64,000 bases of DNA, taken from positions 1,426,001-1,490,000 of the forward strand of contig NZ_CP019701.2 of the NCBI RefSeq assembly GCF_002005205.3. Reading direction: 5' to 3'. A program made the translations under genes and the position numbers. The notes under the pieces are model-generated. The model was not told where the DNA came from. It did no database searches and saw only the letters and a list, made by a program, of their open reading frames with translations. Positions within the stretch are counted from its first letter, which is position 1, and the number at the start of each line of letters is the position of its first letter. Below are positions 57,168-64,000 of the stretch, in pieces. Source of the DNA: Rhizobium rhizogenes (GTDB lineage Bacteria > Pseudomonadota > Alphaproteobacteria > Rhizobiales > Rhizobiaceae).

Positions 57168-57350
57168 TTGAAACTACTCCCCTATGACTTGCCGTCCAAA
57201 GGCAAGCGCCGATGTGATATGCGTCACAATAACGTGAGTCCCGAAAATCGGTTCCAGCGGCATTTCAAAAATTCCTGTCGATGAAAATTAACAGGGTTTT
57301 GAGCTTCGCGAGGGAAACTCCGTGGCTGGATCATGGTTTAGGAAAATCCC

Positions 57351-58136
57351 GTGGGTGATATGACTGACATCAACAATCGGCTTCTGGTGATGACGGCAGG
57401 CGGCACGAACCCCAATGTCATGATCAATGCGCTGGCCGCCCGCTTTCCGGATATCCACGTCTTCATGGAGCAACCCGAAAGCAAATCCGCCATTCTCAGG
57501 CGCCGGGCGCGACGGCTCGGCTGGATTGTCGCCGCAGGCCAGATGGCGACGATGGTCGCATCCCGCCTCGGCAAGCGCTTCACGGCTCGAAGAAGCCAGG
57601 AGATCATCGCCGGGCACGGCCTCTCCGCCGAACTTGACCCTGCCATTCCCGTCTCGCAATTTGCCTCGCTGAACGATGAAGACTGTCACAAGGCCGCCAA
57701 TCTGTTGAAACCGGCGGCGATCTTCACCATTTCCTGCCGTCTTCTGAGCCCGGCGACGCTGCAGGCCCTGCAATGCCCGGTCATCAATTTCCACGCCGGC
57801 ATCAATCCCGCCTATCGCGGCCAGATGGGCGGTTACTGGGCACTGGTGGAAAAAGACCGGGGCAATTTCGGCGCGACCGTGCATCTGGTCGACAGGGGCG
57901 TGGATACCGGCGCCACGCTTTATGAAAAACGGCTGAAGCCATCGCCTGCCGATACCATCGCCACCTATCCGCTGCTTCTCACCGCCGCCTCGGTGGATAT
58001 CGCCGTCAACGCCATCGAAGATGCGCTTTCCGGCAGCCTCGCGCCGCAGCCGCCCTCACCGGGAAAATCGGTGCTACGCTTTCCGCCGACGATCTGGACC
58101 TGGCTGTGGAACGGGCTGACGAAACGGATCTGGTGA
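57351..58136 (+). CDS. Formyltransferase-fold protein
   Basis: The 261-aa protein contains a formyl_trans_N-type domain in its second half: CPVINFHAGINPAYRGQMGG (about 142-161, with the Asn and His of the catalytic triad) and HLVDRGVDTGATLYEKR with the matching Asp. The first 110 residues are shorter and unlike PurN or Fmt. The true substrate (folate formyl transfer or a sugar/amino group) is unclear. GTG start at 57351 with AGGA seven bases upstream; the ATG at 57360 is too far from it. A MetF-like gene follows. Confidence 0.78.
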   Translation: MGDMTDINNRLLVMTAGGTNPNVMINALAARFPDIHVFMEQPESKSAILRRRARRLGWIVAAGQMATMVASRLGKRFTARRSQEIIAGHGLSAELDPAIPVSQFASLNDEDCHKAANLLKPAAIFTISCRLLSPATLQALQCPVINFHAGINPAYRGQMGGYWALVEKDRGNFGATVHLVDRGVDTGATLYEKRLKPSPADTIATYPLLLTAASVDIAVNAIEDALSGSLAPQPPSPGKSVLRFPPTIWTWLWNGLTKRIW

Positions 58137-58224
58137 CCCCGCGCCGCGCCCCGTTGCCAAGCTTCGTCGCAGATGCAGGGCTGTCTTGCCGCAACAGGCA
58201 CAGACTTCGCCGCAAAATCGGTGC

Positions 58225-59145
58225 ATGATAATAAAAAGGATCAAGCACAAATTGCCCGATATTTCCGCCTCTTCCATCATCCCCGCCTCCATTGAAGCCT
58301 CACCCGCGCAGGTGCTCGGCCCAGCCAGCCTGGCCGGTCTTTTTCCGCAGGCTGTACGCGTCTATCTGACCGACACCGGCGCAACCTCGCAGGAAAGGCT
58401 GGTTGATGCGGCAAGACATCTGCGCAATCTCGGTTACGAACCTGTGCCGCATCTTGCGGCACGGCGCATCCCCTCGCGCGTGGAATTTGAGGAGCAGGTG
58501 AAGCGGCTGGCAGGTGAAGCCGGCGTATCGGATGTGCTGGTTGTCGGCGGCGGTGTCGACAGGCCGGCCGGTCCCTTCACCTCCAGCATGGACATGCTCT
58601 CCACCGGTATCTTCGACCGTTATGGAATAAGCCGGATCGCAATCGCCGGCCACCCGGAAGGCAGTCCCGATTTCAGCGAGGAGACGGCCTTGGCGGCGAT
58701 GCGGTTGAAACGCGATTTTGCCGAAAGAAGCGATGCCACCATGCGCATCGTCACCCAGTTCGGTTTCGACCCCGCACGCTTCATCGCCTGGGCGGAAGGG
58801 CTTGCCGCATCGGACATCGACCTGCCGGTGCATATCGGTGTTTCCGGCCCGGCCAAGATCACGACGCTGCTGAAATATGCCGCACTTTGCGGCGTCGGCA
58901 ATTCCATCGCCTATCTCAGGAAGAATGCGCTGTCGCTCACGACTTTGGCCAAGGGGCATTCGCCGGAAAGCATCGTCGGGCCGATCGAACAGCACTGGCA
59001 GGCCAACCCGCAGGGAGCCATCCGGCAAATTCACGTCTTCCCCTTTGGCGGATTGCAGGCATCGTCCGACTGGCTGGTCAAACGCGGAAGCTGGCAAACC
59101 GGAAACACGTCCCGTTCGGCGCCCCCGGATTCGCTGGCGGTTTGA
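58225..59145 (+). CDS. Divergent methylenetetrahydrofolate reductase-family protein
   Basis: The 306-aa protein has the MetF barrel pattern: IPASIEASPAQVLGPASLAG (about 14-33, with the strand-1 Glu), ISRIAIAGHPEGSPDFSEET (about 135-154), IVTQFGFDPARFIAWAEGLA and LPVHIGVSGPAKITTLLKYA. Where MetF has LRGD this protein reads VVGGGVDRPAG, so the flavin-proximal Asp is not in its usual place. A related one-carbon or demethylation role is more likely than housekeeping MetF. The start is uncertain (ATG 58225 assumed). It is convergent with a LysR gene. Confidence 0.72.
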   Translation: MIIKRIKHKLPDISASSIIPASIEASPAQVLGPASLAGLFPQAVRVYLTDTGATSQERLVDAARHLRNLGYEPVPHLAARRIPSRVEFEEQVKRLAGEAGVSDVLVVGGGVDRPAGPFTSSMDMLSTGIFDRYGISRIAIAGHPEGSPDFSEETALAAMRLKRDFAERSDATMRIVTQFGFDPARFIAWAEGLAASDIDLPVHIGVSGPAKITTLLKYAALCGVGNSIAYLRKNALSLTTLAKGHSPESIVGPIEQHWQANPQGAIRQIHVFPFGGLQASSDWLVKRGSWQTGNTSRSAPPDSLAV

Positions 59146-59199
59146 CGACACCACGCCCGTCTGCCCGGCCATGGCGCCGCCGCTCGGGCACCTGCCCTG

Positions 59200-60096
59200 T
59201 CACGCAGCCTTGGCGGCCTCTACGAAGGCATTGCGAATGCTTTCCGCAACCGCAAGCACCGGACGCGACGGCTTGTCGCCGGTGATCAGGCGGATATCGA
59301 AACAGCCGAGTTCCGGCAATCCCTCCTTGTCGCCCAGAATGACCATGTCGTTCTGCACATAGGACCGCGGCAGCGGCGCGATGGCGAGATCGGCGGCAAT
59401 CGCCGCGCGCTGCGCCATCGTATGGCCGCTGAGATAGGCCACACGGAAATTGCGCCCGCGTCTTTCCAGCGAATGGATCGCTTCCGAGCGCCAGATGCAA
59501 CCCTCTTCCCAGATGGAGATCGGCAGCGGATCGCGCAGATAGGCGGTGCCGCATTTGGCCCCGGCCCAGACAAGGCGCTCGCGCATCAGCACCTCGCCGG
59601 TGTCCCTCAAGGGATGCGAGGCACAGTTGACGAGGGCAAGATCAAGCCGCTGCTCGTCCATGCGCTTGTAAAGATTGGAACTGGAATCGATGGTGACATC
59701 GATCATGATGCCCGGGAAAGCCTCGGCGAAACGCTTGAGAATGCCCGGCAACAGGCCACGCTCCCCAATATCCTCCGGCGCGCCGAGACGCACCACGCCG
59801 GAAAGCTCGGGCATGACGAAACGCGACACGGCTTCGTTGGACAGCGCGATCATACGGCGCGCATAGGTCAGAAGCGTCTCCCCATGCGCCGTCAATGTCA
59901 CCGAGCGGGCATCTCGCAGGAACAGCGTCGTCTTCAGCTGCTCTTCGAGCTTCTTGATCTGCATGGAAACGGCTGACGGCGTTCTGAACACCACTTCAGC
60001 GGCGGTGGAAAAATTTCCCGTTTCCGCAATGGCGACGAAGGTTCTCAATATGTCGTTATCCAGCAACGGCAGCGGTTGGCGGAAAGTCACGGTCAT
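59200..60096 (-). CDS. LysR-type regulator, VtlR/LsrB-like
   Basis: The 298-aa LysR protein has its helix-turn-helix at about 12-70 (LLDNDILRTFVAIAETGNFS, then TPSAVSMQIKKLEEQL). The effector domain includes VVRLGAPEDIGERGLLPGIL and AIAADLAIAPLPRSYVQNDM. The N-terminus PLPLLDND and overall text resemble the LsrB/VtlR group of Rhizobiales, which activates small-RNA and DUF1127 genes and links to virulence or symbiosis. A DUF1127 gene lies divergently next door, which fits. The ATG at 60096 removes an unlikely 14-residue leader. Confidence 0.85.
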   Translation of the reverse strand: MTVTFRQPLPLLDNDILRTFVAIAETGNFSTAAEVVFRTPSAVSMQIKKLEEQLKTTLFLRDARSVTLTAHGETLLTYARRMIALSNEAVSRFVMPELSGVVRLGAPEDIGERGLLPGILKRFAEAFPGIMIDVTIDSSSNLYKRMDEQRLDLALVNCASHPLRDTGEVLMRERLVWAGAKCGTAYLRDPLPISIWEEGCIWRSEAIHSLERRGRNFRVAYLSGHTMAQRAAIAADLAIAPLPRSYVQNDMVILGDKEGLPELGCFDIRLITGDKPSRPVLAVAESIRNAFVEAAKAA

Positions 60097-60266
60097 GGCA
60101 CGTACCTTCAAATATTTTGATTTATAGATGGATATCATTTCGTTTGATTGAATGTCAACAAGCGCGCACCATCACGGACATCGAATGAACAGGACCGGAA
60201 GACATATCGCCGAAGTGGGACGCGGCCCAGACGGGAAGCAGGACACATCCGGCAAGGCCACCTGGA

Positions 60267-60303
60267 AATCATTCGTATGATTGATGAATGACATAAAATT
60301 CAT
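60267..60303. promoter_or_regulatory. Two dyads between the LysR and DUF1127 genes
   Basis: AATCAT-TCGT-ATGATT (60267-60282) and ATGAAT-N8-ATTCAT (60284-60303) are adjacent palindromes in an AT-rich promoter, about 75-110 bases before the DUF1127 start. They are candidate LysR-regulator binding sites. Confidence 0.4.
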
Positions 60304-60376
60304 TCTCTTGTTTGATGGAATATGCAGGCGCATATCGACATCGCAAACCGATCGTGGTTCAGGAAAGGATCAAGAC

Positions 60377-60595
60377 ATGACCATGATACATTATCTTCCG
60401 GCAGCGAACCGTTCCACACACCGCCCCTCGTCCGGCGGCTGGCTGCATCGGTTGTCCAGCCATGTTTCCGCCGCTTACGCATCATGGCGTCGCGCAAGGA
60501 TGCTCCGCGCACTGGAGGCATTGCCGCCTGAAACACTGAAGGATATCGGATGGCCGACGACAGACAACAATCGCATAAGCGTCATCCGCAAATGA
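60377..60595 (+). CDS. DUF1127 small Arg-rich protein
   Basis: The 72-aa protein has the DUF1127 core in its C-terminal half: YASWRRARMLRALEALPPET then LKDIGWP. DUF1127 proteins are small and basic; in Agrobacterium some affect RNA and phosphate or growth control, and in Brucella several are direct targets of VtlR. AAAGGATCAAGAC precedes the ATG. An extension to 60281 is unlikely. Confidence 0.85.
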   Translation: MTMIHYLPAANRSTHRPSSGGWLHRLSSHVSAAYASWRRARMLRALEALPPETLKDIGWPTTDNNRISVIRK

Positions 60596-60605
60596 CGACC
60601 AGCCC

Positions 60606-60639
60606 ATGGCTCGCAGCCGTTTCGACACCTGCGAGCCAT
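60606..60639 (+). repeat. Perfect inverted repeat after the DUF1127 gene
   Basis: ATGGCTCGCAG / CTGCGAGCCAT, an 11-bp perfect stem with a 12-base loop, begins 11 bases past the stop. There is no T-run, so it may stabilise the mRNA 3' end or need Rho for termination. Confidence 0.65.
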
Positions 60640-60867
60640 CTCCGGCCAATCCCCGAACACCCCGGCAACGGCGCAAAACGGCCTGCCTGTTTTACATGCG
60701 ACACAACGCCTTTTTAAAAGGCTTGTCGTAAATTTTGCATATTTCAAAAGCGATTTTTTGACAGCCCCGATTCCTAGGCGTATTTTTCGTTAAAGATGTC
60801 GTAAACAGGACATCCAGAAGACCAATTCCAAGAGAGGAATTGCGTATTCGCAACGGAGCACGGGCAA

Positions 60868-61908
60868 ATGAGCAAGAACTCCCAGAAGAAACGCTCAATC
60901 GTCTTTTTTCTCATTCCGCAATTTACCATGCTGCCCTTCGCCGCAGCGGTTGAAACGCTTCGCATCGCCAACCGAATGTTGGGCTATCAGGCCTATGAAT
61001 GGCGCATCGCTTCGCTCGATGGCCAGAAGGTCATGTCGTCCAGTGGTATCTGTCTCGAGGCCGATACCTGTCTTGCCGACGAGCGGCGTTATGTCAGCGG
61101 CGAAAATCGCCCGGAGATGGCGATCATCTGTTCCGGCATCGATGTGGATCAGCACATCAACAAGTCCGTCAACGCCTGGCTGCGCGAAGCCTATAATCGC
61201 GGCATCGCCATCGGCAGCCTCTGTACCGCCGCCCATATCCTCGCGCAGGCCGGCCTTTTGAACGGCAAGCGTTGCGCGATCCACTGGGAGAACCTGCCGG
61301 GCTTTTCCGAGGCCTTCCCGCAGGTGGAAGTCTATGCCGATCTCTTCGAAGTCGACAGCAACATCTACACCTGCGCCGGCGGCACGGCCTCGCTGGACAT
61401 GATGCTGAGCCTGATCGGGCAGGATTTCGGCGAGAACCTCGTCAACCGTGTCTGTGAACAGCAATTGACCGACCGGGTGCGCAGCCCCAACGATCGCCAG
61501 CGCCTGCCGCTGCGCGCCCGCCTGGGCGTCCAGAACAGCAAGGTCCTGTCGATCATCGAATTGATGGAAGGCAATCTCGCCGAGCCCCTGTCGCTGCTCG
61601 ATATCGCCGATGCCGCCGATCTGTCGCGCCGGCAGGTGGAACGTCTCTTCCGTCAGGAAATGGGCCGCTCGCCTGCCCGTTATTATCTCGAAATCCGTCT
61701 CGACCGCGCCCGTCATCTGCTGGTGCAATCGGCCATGCCAGTGGTCGAAGTCGCCGTCGCCTGCGGTTTCGTCTCCGCCTCACATTTCTCCAAATGTTAT
61801 CGCGAAATCTACAATCGCACGCCGCAGCAGGAACGCGCCGAACGCAAGCTCTTGATCAGTGCGTCGCGAATGGCGATGGCGAGCCAGGGTGGCAAAGCCG
61901 CGCATTGA
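60868..61908 (+). CDS. GlxA-family AraC-type regulator with DJ-1 domain
   Basis: The 346-aa protein has an N-terminal DJ-1/PfpI-like (GATase1) domain (about 10-190) with the nucleophile-elbow cysteine in IGSLCTAAHILAQAGLL and the partner segment CAIHWENLPGF. A C-terminal AraC helix-turn-helix pair follows (about 225-330): LLDIADAADLSRRQVERLFR and VAVACGFVSASHFSKCYREI. Relatives such as GbdR and CdhR control catabolism of quaternary amines and amino acids. The ligand is not known here. GAGCACGGGCAA precedes the ATG. Confidence 0.87.
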   Translation: MSKNSQKKRSIVFFLIPQFTMLPFAAAVETLRIANRMLGYQAYEWRIASLDGQKVMSSSGICLEADTCLADERRYVSGENRPEMAIICSGIDVDQHINKSVNAWLREAYNRGIAIGSLCTAAHILAQAGLLNGKRCAIHWENLPGFSEAFPQVEVYADLFEVDSNIYTCAGGTASLDMMLSLIGQDFGENLVNRVCEQQLTDRVRSPNDRQRLPLRARLGVQNSKVLSIIELMEGNLAEPLSLLDIADAADLSRRQVERLFRQEMGRSPARYYLEIRLDRARHLLVQSAMPVVEVAVACGFVSASHFSKCYREIYNRTPQQERAERKLLISASRMAMASQGGKAAH

Positions 61909-61967
61909 AGACGCGGCCTTAAAAAGCCTCGGGCACGATGGCAGGCAGATCGAAGACAAAGCACCTC

Positions 61968-62080
61968 CGTCATGCGGGACTTGATCCGGCATCCAGTCAC
62001 GGCGCGTCTACGCCGTGGGACGAGTCTTTAGCGATCAAGGACTTGATCGCGCTGGACCCCGGATCAAGTCCGGGGTGACG
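61968..62080 (-). repeat. RIME-like palindromic repeat, copy 3
   Basis: This 113-bp copy is in the same orientation as copy 2. The modules are TGCGGGACTTGATCCGGCA, ACGGCGCGTCTACGCCGT, GCGATCAAGGACTTGATCGC and CCCCGGATCAAGTCCGGGG, closed by CGTCA and TGACG. It lies between the GlxA-type gene and nnr (convergent). Confidence 0.88.
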
Positions 62081-62184
62081 GAGTACGGATGATGGAACTG
62101 TGCCAAAAACCACAAGTTCAGCGAGCTGCTAGCTGCCCGCAGAAACTCGACCCAAATCCCTACCCCAACACCATCAGAGAGAAC

Positions 62185-63660
62185 TCATCTAAACGGCCGA
62201 ACCGCGTGGGCAAGATCATCCGCCGTCATGCCAATGCCCGCCCTCTGGCCCGCTTCGCCATGCAACCAGACACCGGCAGCAGCAGCCTCAAAGGCGGGGG
62301 TCCCCTGCGCCAGCAGTGCGCCGATGATACCGGCCAGCACATCGCCGGAGCCCGCTGTCGCAAGGCTCGCCGGCGCATTGGTGTTGACCAGCGCCCGGCC
62401 ATCGGGTGCGGCGATCACCGTGTCCGCGCCCTTATAGACCAACACCGCACCGCTGCGCGCCGAAGCAACCTGCGCCTTCTCGATCTTGCTCAATCCTGCA
62501 TCTGCGGCGAGATCGGGAAACAGCCGCGCAAACTCTCCCTCATGCGGTGTCAGCACGAATTTGCCCGTACCGGATGTAACCTGCTCGAACAGGGTCTCCG
62601 GGCAATCCCTGAAAGCGGTGATCGCATCGGCATCCAGCACAACCGCCCTGTTCCCAAGCAGGGACACGAACTGCCGCGCCTTGTCTAAATCGCCGAAACC
62701 CGGGCCAAGAACGAAAGTACCGTGACGCCGGTCATCCAGCCACAGCCGTAAATCATCAGCATCGTCCAAAGGCAAGTTCATAACCGCCGTCAGCGTCATC
62801 GATAACACGTCCAGCGCTGCACGCGGGGCAGCGACGGTCACGATCCCCGCCCCCGCCTTCAAAGCCGCAAGCGCCGCCATGCGGCTTGCCCCTGTCGCAT
62901 GCGCCGGTCCGGCAAAGACAGTCAAATGCCCACGACGGAATTTATGCGTTTCCATATCGGCGCGGGGTAAGGCCTCCCGCCAGACAAGCGGGTCGTTTTC
63001 CGCCACAGATCCCGCGTGCGCGGCAAGGATGCGGGAGGGAATGCCGATATCGAAGACCTCAAGCGCCCCGCACAGCTCACGCCCCGGCATCAACAGATGG
63101 CCGGGTTTGCGCGCCATGAAGGTCACGGTCCGCTCCGCCCTGAACGATGCTCCGAGAGGCACGCCCCGCCGGCCGCAGAGGCCGGAAGGCAGGTCGACGG
63201 CAAGCACAGGCACGCCTGCCCCTGTTACCGCCGCAATCACCCCGGCAAGCTCTCCGGGAATATCACGCGACAACCCGGCCCCGAAAACCGCATCGATCAC
63301 CACGTCGCCGGCAACGGGCACATAATCGCCAAACGGCAGCGGCGCGACCCCGCTCCGCTCGAACGCCGTCCGCGCATCGCCCTTGAGCACGGTGGCATCG
63401 CCGAGATGATGAACCGCAACCGCAGCCCCGCTTTCCAAAAGCACCCGTGCGGCCACGTAGCCGTCGCCGCCATTATTGCCGCCGCCGCACAGCACGACGA
63501 AGCGCAGCGCCTGCGGATAATGACGCAGGGCAGCCGCCGCGACCGCCCGGCCCGCCCGCTCCATCAGATCATAAAGAGGAATGCCGGATTGCCCCGCCGC
63601 AGCATCGATGCGGGCCATCACAACGGGATCGATCAGGAAGAGCTGCAAAGGGGATATCAT
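62185..63660 (-). CDS. nnr: Bifunctional NAD(P)H-hydrate epimerase/dehydratase
   Basis: Nnr repairs damaged NAD(P)H hydrates. The 491-aa fused enzyme has an N-terminal YjeF epimerase domain (about 1-215; FVVLCGGGNNGGDGYVAARV at about 54-73). Its C-terminal ADP-dependent dehydratase domain (about 225-491) has GIVTVAAPRAALDVLSMTL, VLTPHEGEFARLFPD and ATAGSGDVLAGIIGALLAQG. Both halves look intact. In rhizobia it precedes glnB-glnA, and the region to its right fits that. Confidence 0.94.
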   Translation of the reverse strand: MISPLQLFLIDPVVMARIDAAAGQSGIPLYDLMERAGRAVAAAALRHYPQALRFVVLCGGGNNGGDGYVAARVLLESGAAVAVHHLGDATVLKGDARTAFERSGVAPLPFGDYVPVAGDVVIDAVFGAGLSRDIPGELAGVIAAVTGAGVPVLAVDLPSGLCGRRGVPLGASFRAERTVTFMARKPGHLLMPGRELCGALEVFDIGIPSRILAAHAGSVAENDPLVWREALPRADMETHKFRRGHLTVFAGPAHATGASRMAALAALKAGAGIVTVAAPRAALDVLSMTLTAVMNLPLDDADDLRLWLDDRRHGTFVLGPGFGDLDKARQFVSLLGNRAVVLDADAITAFRDCPETLFEQVTSGTGKFVLTPHEGEFARLFPDLAADAGLSKIEKAQVASARSGAVLVYKGADTVIAAPDGRALVNTNAPASLATAGSGDVLAGIIGALLAQGTPAFEAAAAGVWLHGEAGQRAGIGMTADDLAHAVRPFR

Positions 63661-63943
63661 GGCGCGATCATCCCTTCAAAACGCCGAAAAGGCAATCGAT
63701 ACAAAAATAAGCAGACAGCCGTGAATGAATTATAGTCAAATGCATAAAATATAATCACCAGACCAATATATCAGCGCCGGAACTCAAAATATTCAGTATT
63801 GCTAAAATAATACAAATCAACAGAAATGCTCATGGATTTTTCGGATTTTCGCGAGAAATTCCCCGGAAAACCGCAAAAAGCGAATGCATTTTGTGCCGGA
63901 AAGCCGGGGGAGCGAAGTTTTTTCTTCAAGCCCGCTTCCGATC
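63661..63943. other. Upstream region of nnr and the next plus-strand gene
   Basis: AT-rich at 63720-63830, with no gene. It contains the nnr promoter on the minus strand, and possibly enhancer sites for the sigma-54 promoter at its right end; I could not assign an NtrC site with confidence. Confidence 0.5.
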
Positions 63944-63960
63944 TGGCACAATACGTGCAT
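63944..63960 (+). promoter_or_regulatory. Sigma-54 (RpoN) promoter, probably glnBA
   Basis: TGGCACAATACGTGCAT has the -24 GG and -12 GC exactly ten bases apart, and a TGGCAC -24 box. It points out of the right edge, and the window ends in a purine-rich ribosome-site-like AACGGGAGAA. The nnr neighbour makes glnB-glnA the likely target. Confidence 0.75.
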
Positions 63961-64000
63961 TCTTGTGGCAGAGCGGGAAGAACCTGCTTTAACGGGAGAA

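Overview
The window looks like a chromosomal segment from Agrobacterium (Rhizobiaceae, Alphaproteobacteria). The clues are an ExoR-type SEL1 periplasmic regulator, a PopZ polar-organising protein, a VtlR/LsrB-like LysR gene beside a DUF1127 gene, several small rhizobial families (DUF982, DUF3309, DUF1489, DUF2336), RIME-like palindromic repeats, and uniformly GC-rich coding sequence. The species is inferred from remembered family features; no search was run.

Layout. 1-9.2 kb is a minus-strand housekeeping run, dgt-argS-SPOR protein-nagZ-scpA-scpB, which in rhizobia normally continues into tatABC. 9.3-10.6 kb has erpA and xth on the plus strand. 10.6-18.8 kb (minus) has exoR, a FadL-type outer-membrane protein, valS, popZ and a pcm-like methyltransferase. 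19-21.3 kb is a small-protein zone: tRNA-Cys, a DUF3309 gene, a lipoprotein, DUF982 and three peptides of 29-34 aa. 21.3-24.8 kb has wrbA, a CinA/MoaB-type protein, a universal stress protein and gpt.

25-31.1 kb is the most unusual part. The B12-dependent ribonucleotide reductase gene nrdJ has candidate NrdR boxes upstream. Ten bases after its stop comes an AT-rich AIPR-family (abortive infection) gene, and a host-like, startless C-terminal reading frame follows that gene. I read this as a one-gene defence islet inserted behind nrdJ. 31-41.7 kb carries mntH with a candidate Mur operator, a VOC protein, an ABC exporter, an AI-2E family permease, a GNAT acetyltransferase, a DUF2336 protein, a flavin reductase/nitroreductase pair and an exported protein with three similar domains.

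41.9-49.9 kb is mostly housekeeping: thrS, DUF1697, yidD, an IscU-like scaffold, folE, hisI, a patatin-like protein, an AT-richer orphan gene, a CBS-domain protein and a rhomboid protease. 50.2-53 kb groups a PAS protein, a PilZ protein and a LapG-family secreted cysteine peptidase around a 780-bp non-coding gap. 53-64 kb has DUF1489, sdaA, a 33-aa membrane peptide, a phosphodiester-glycosidase-like protein, an entericidin, formyltransferase-like and MetF-like proteins, a LysR/DUF1127/GlxA regulatory group, and nnr. The window ends in a good sigma-54 promoter, probably that of glnBA. Three copies of one ~113-bp palindromic repeat, in both orientations, lie at 2.9, 41.7 and 62.0 kb.
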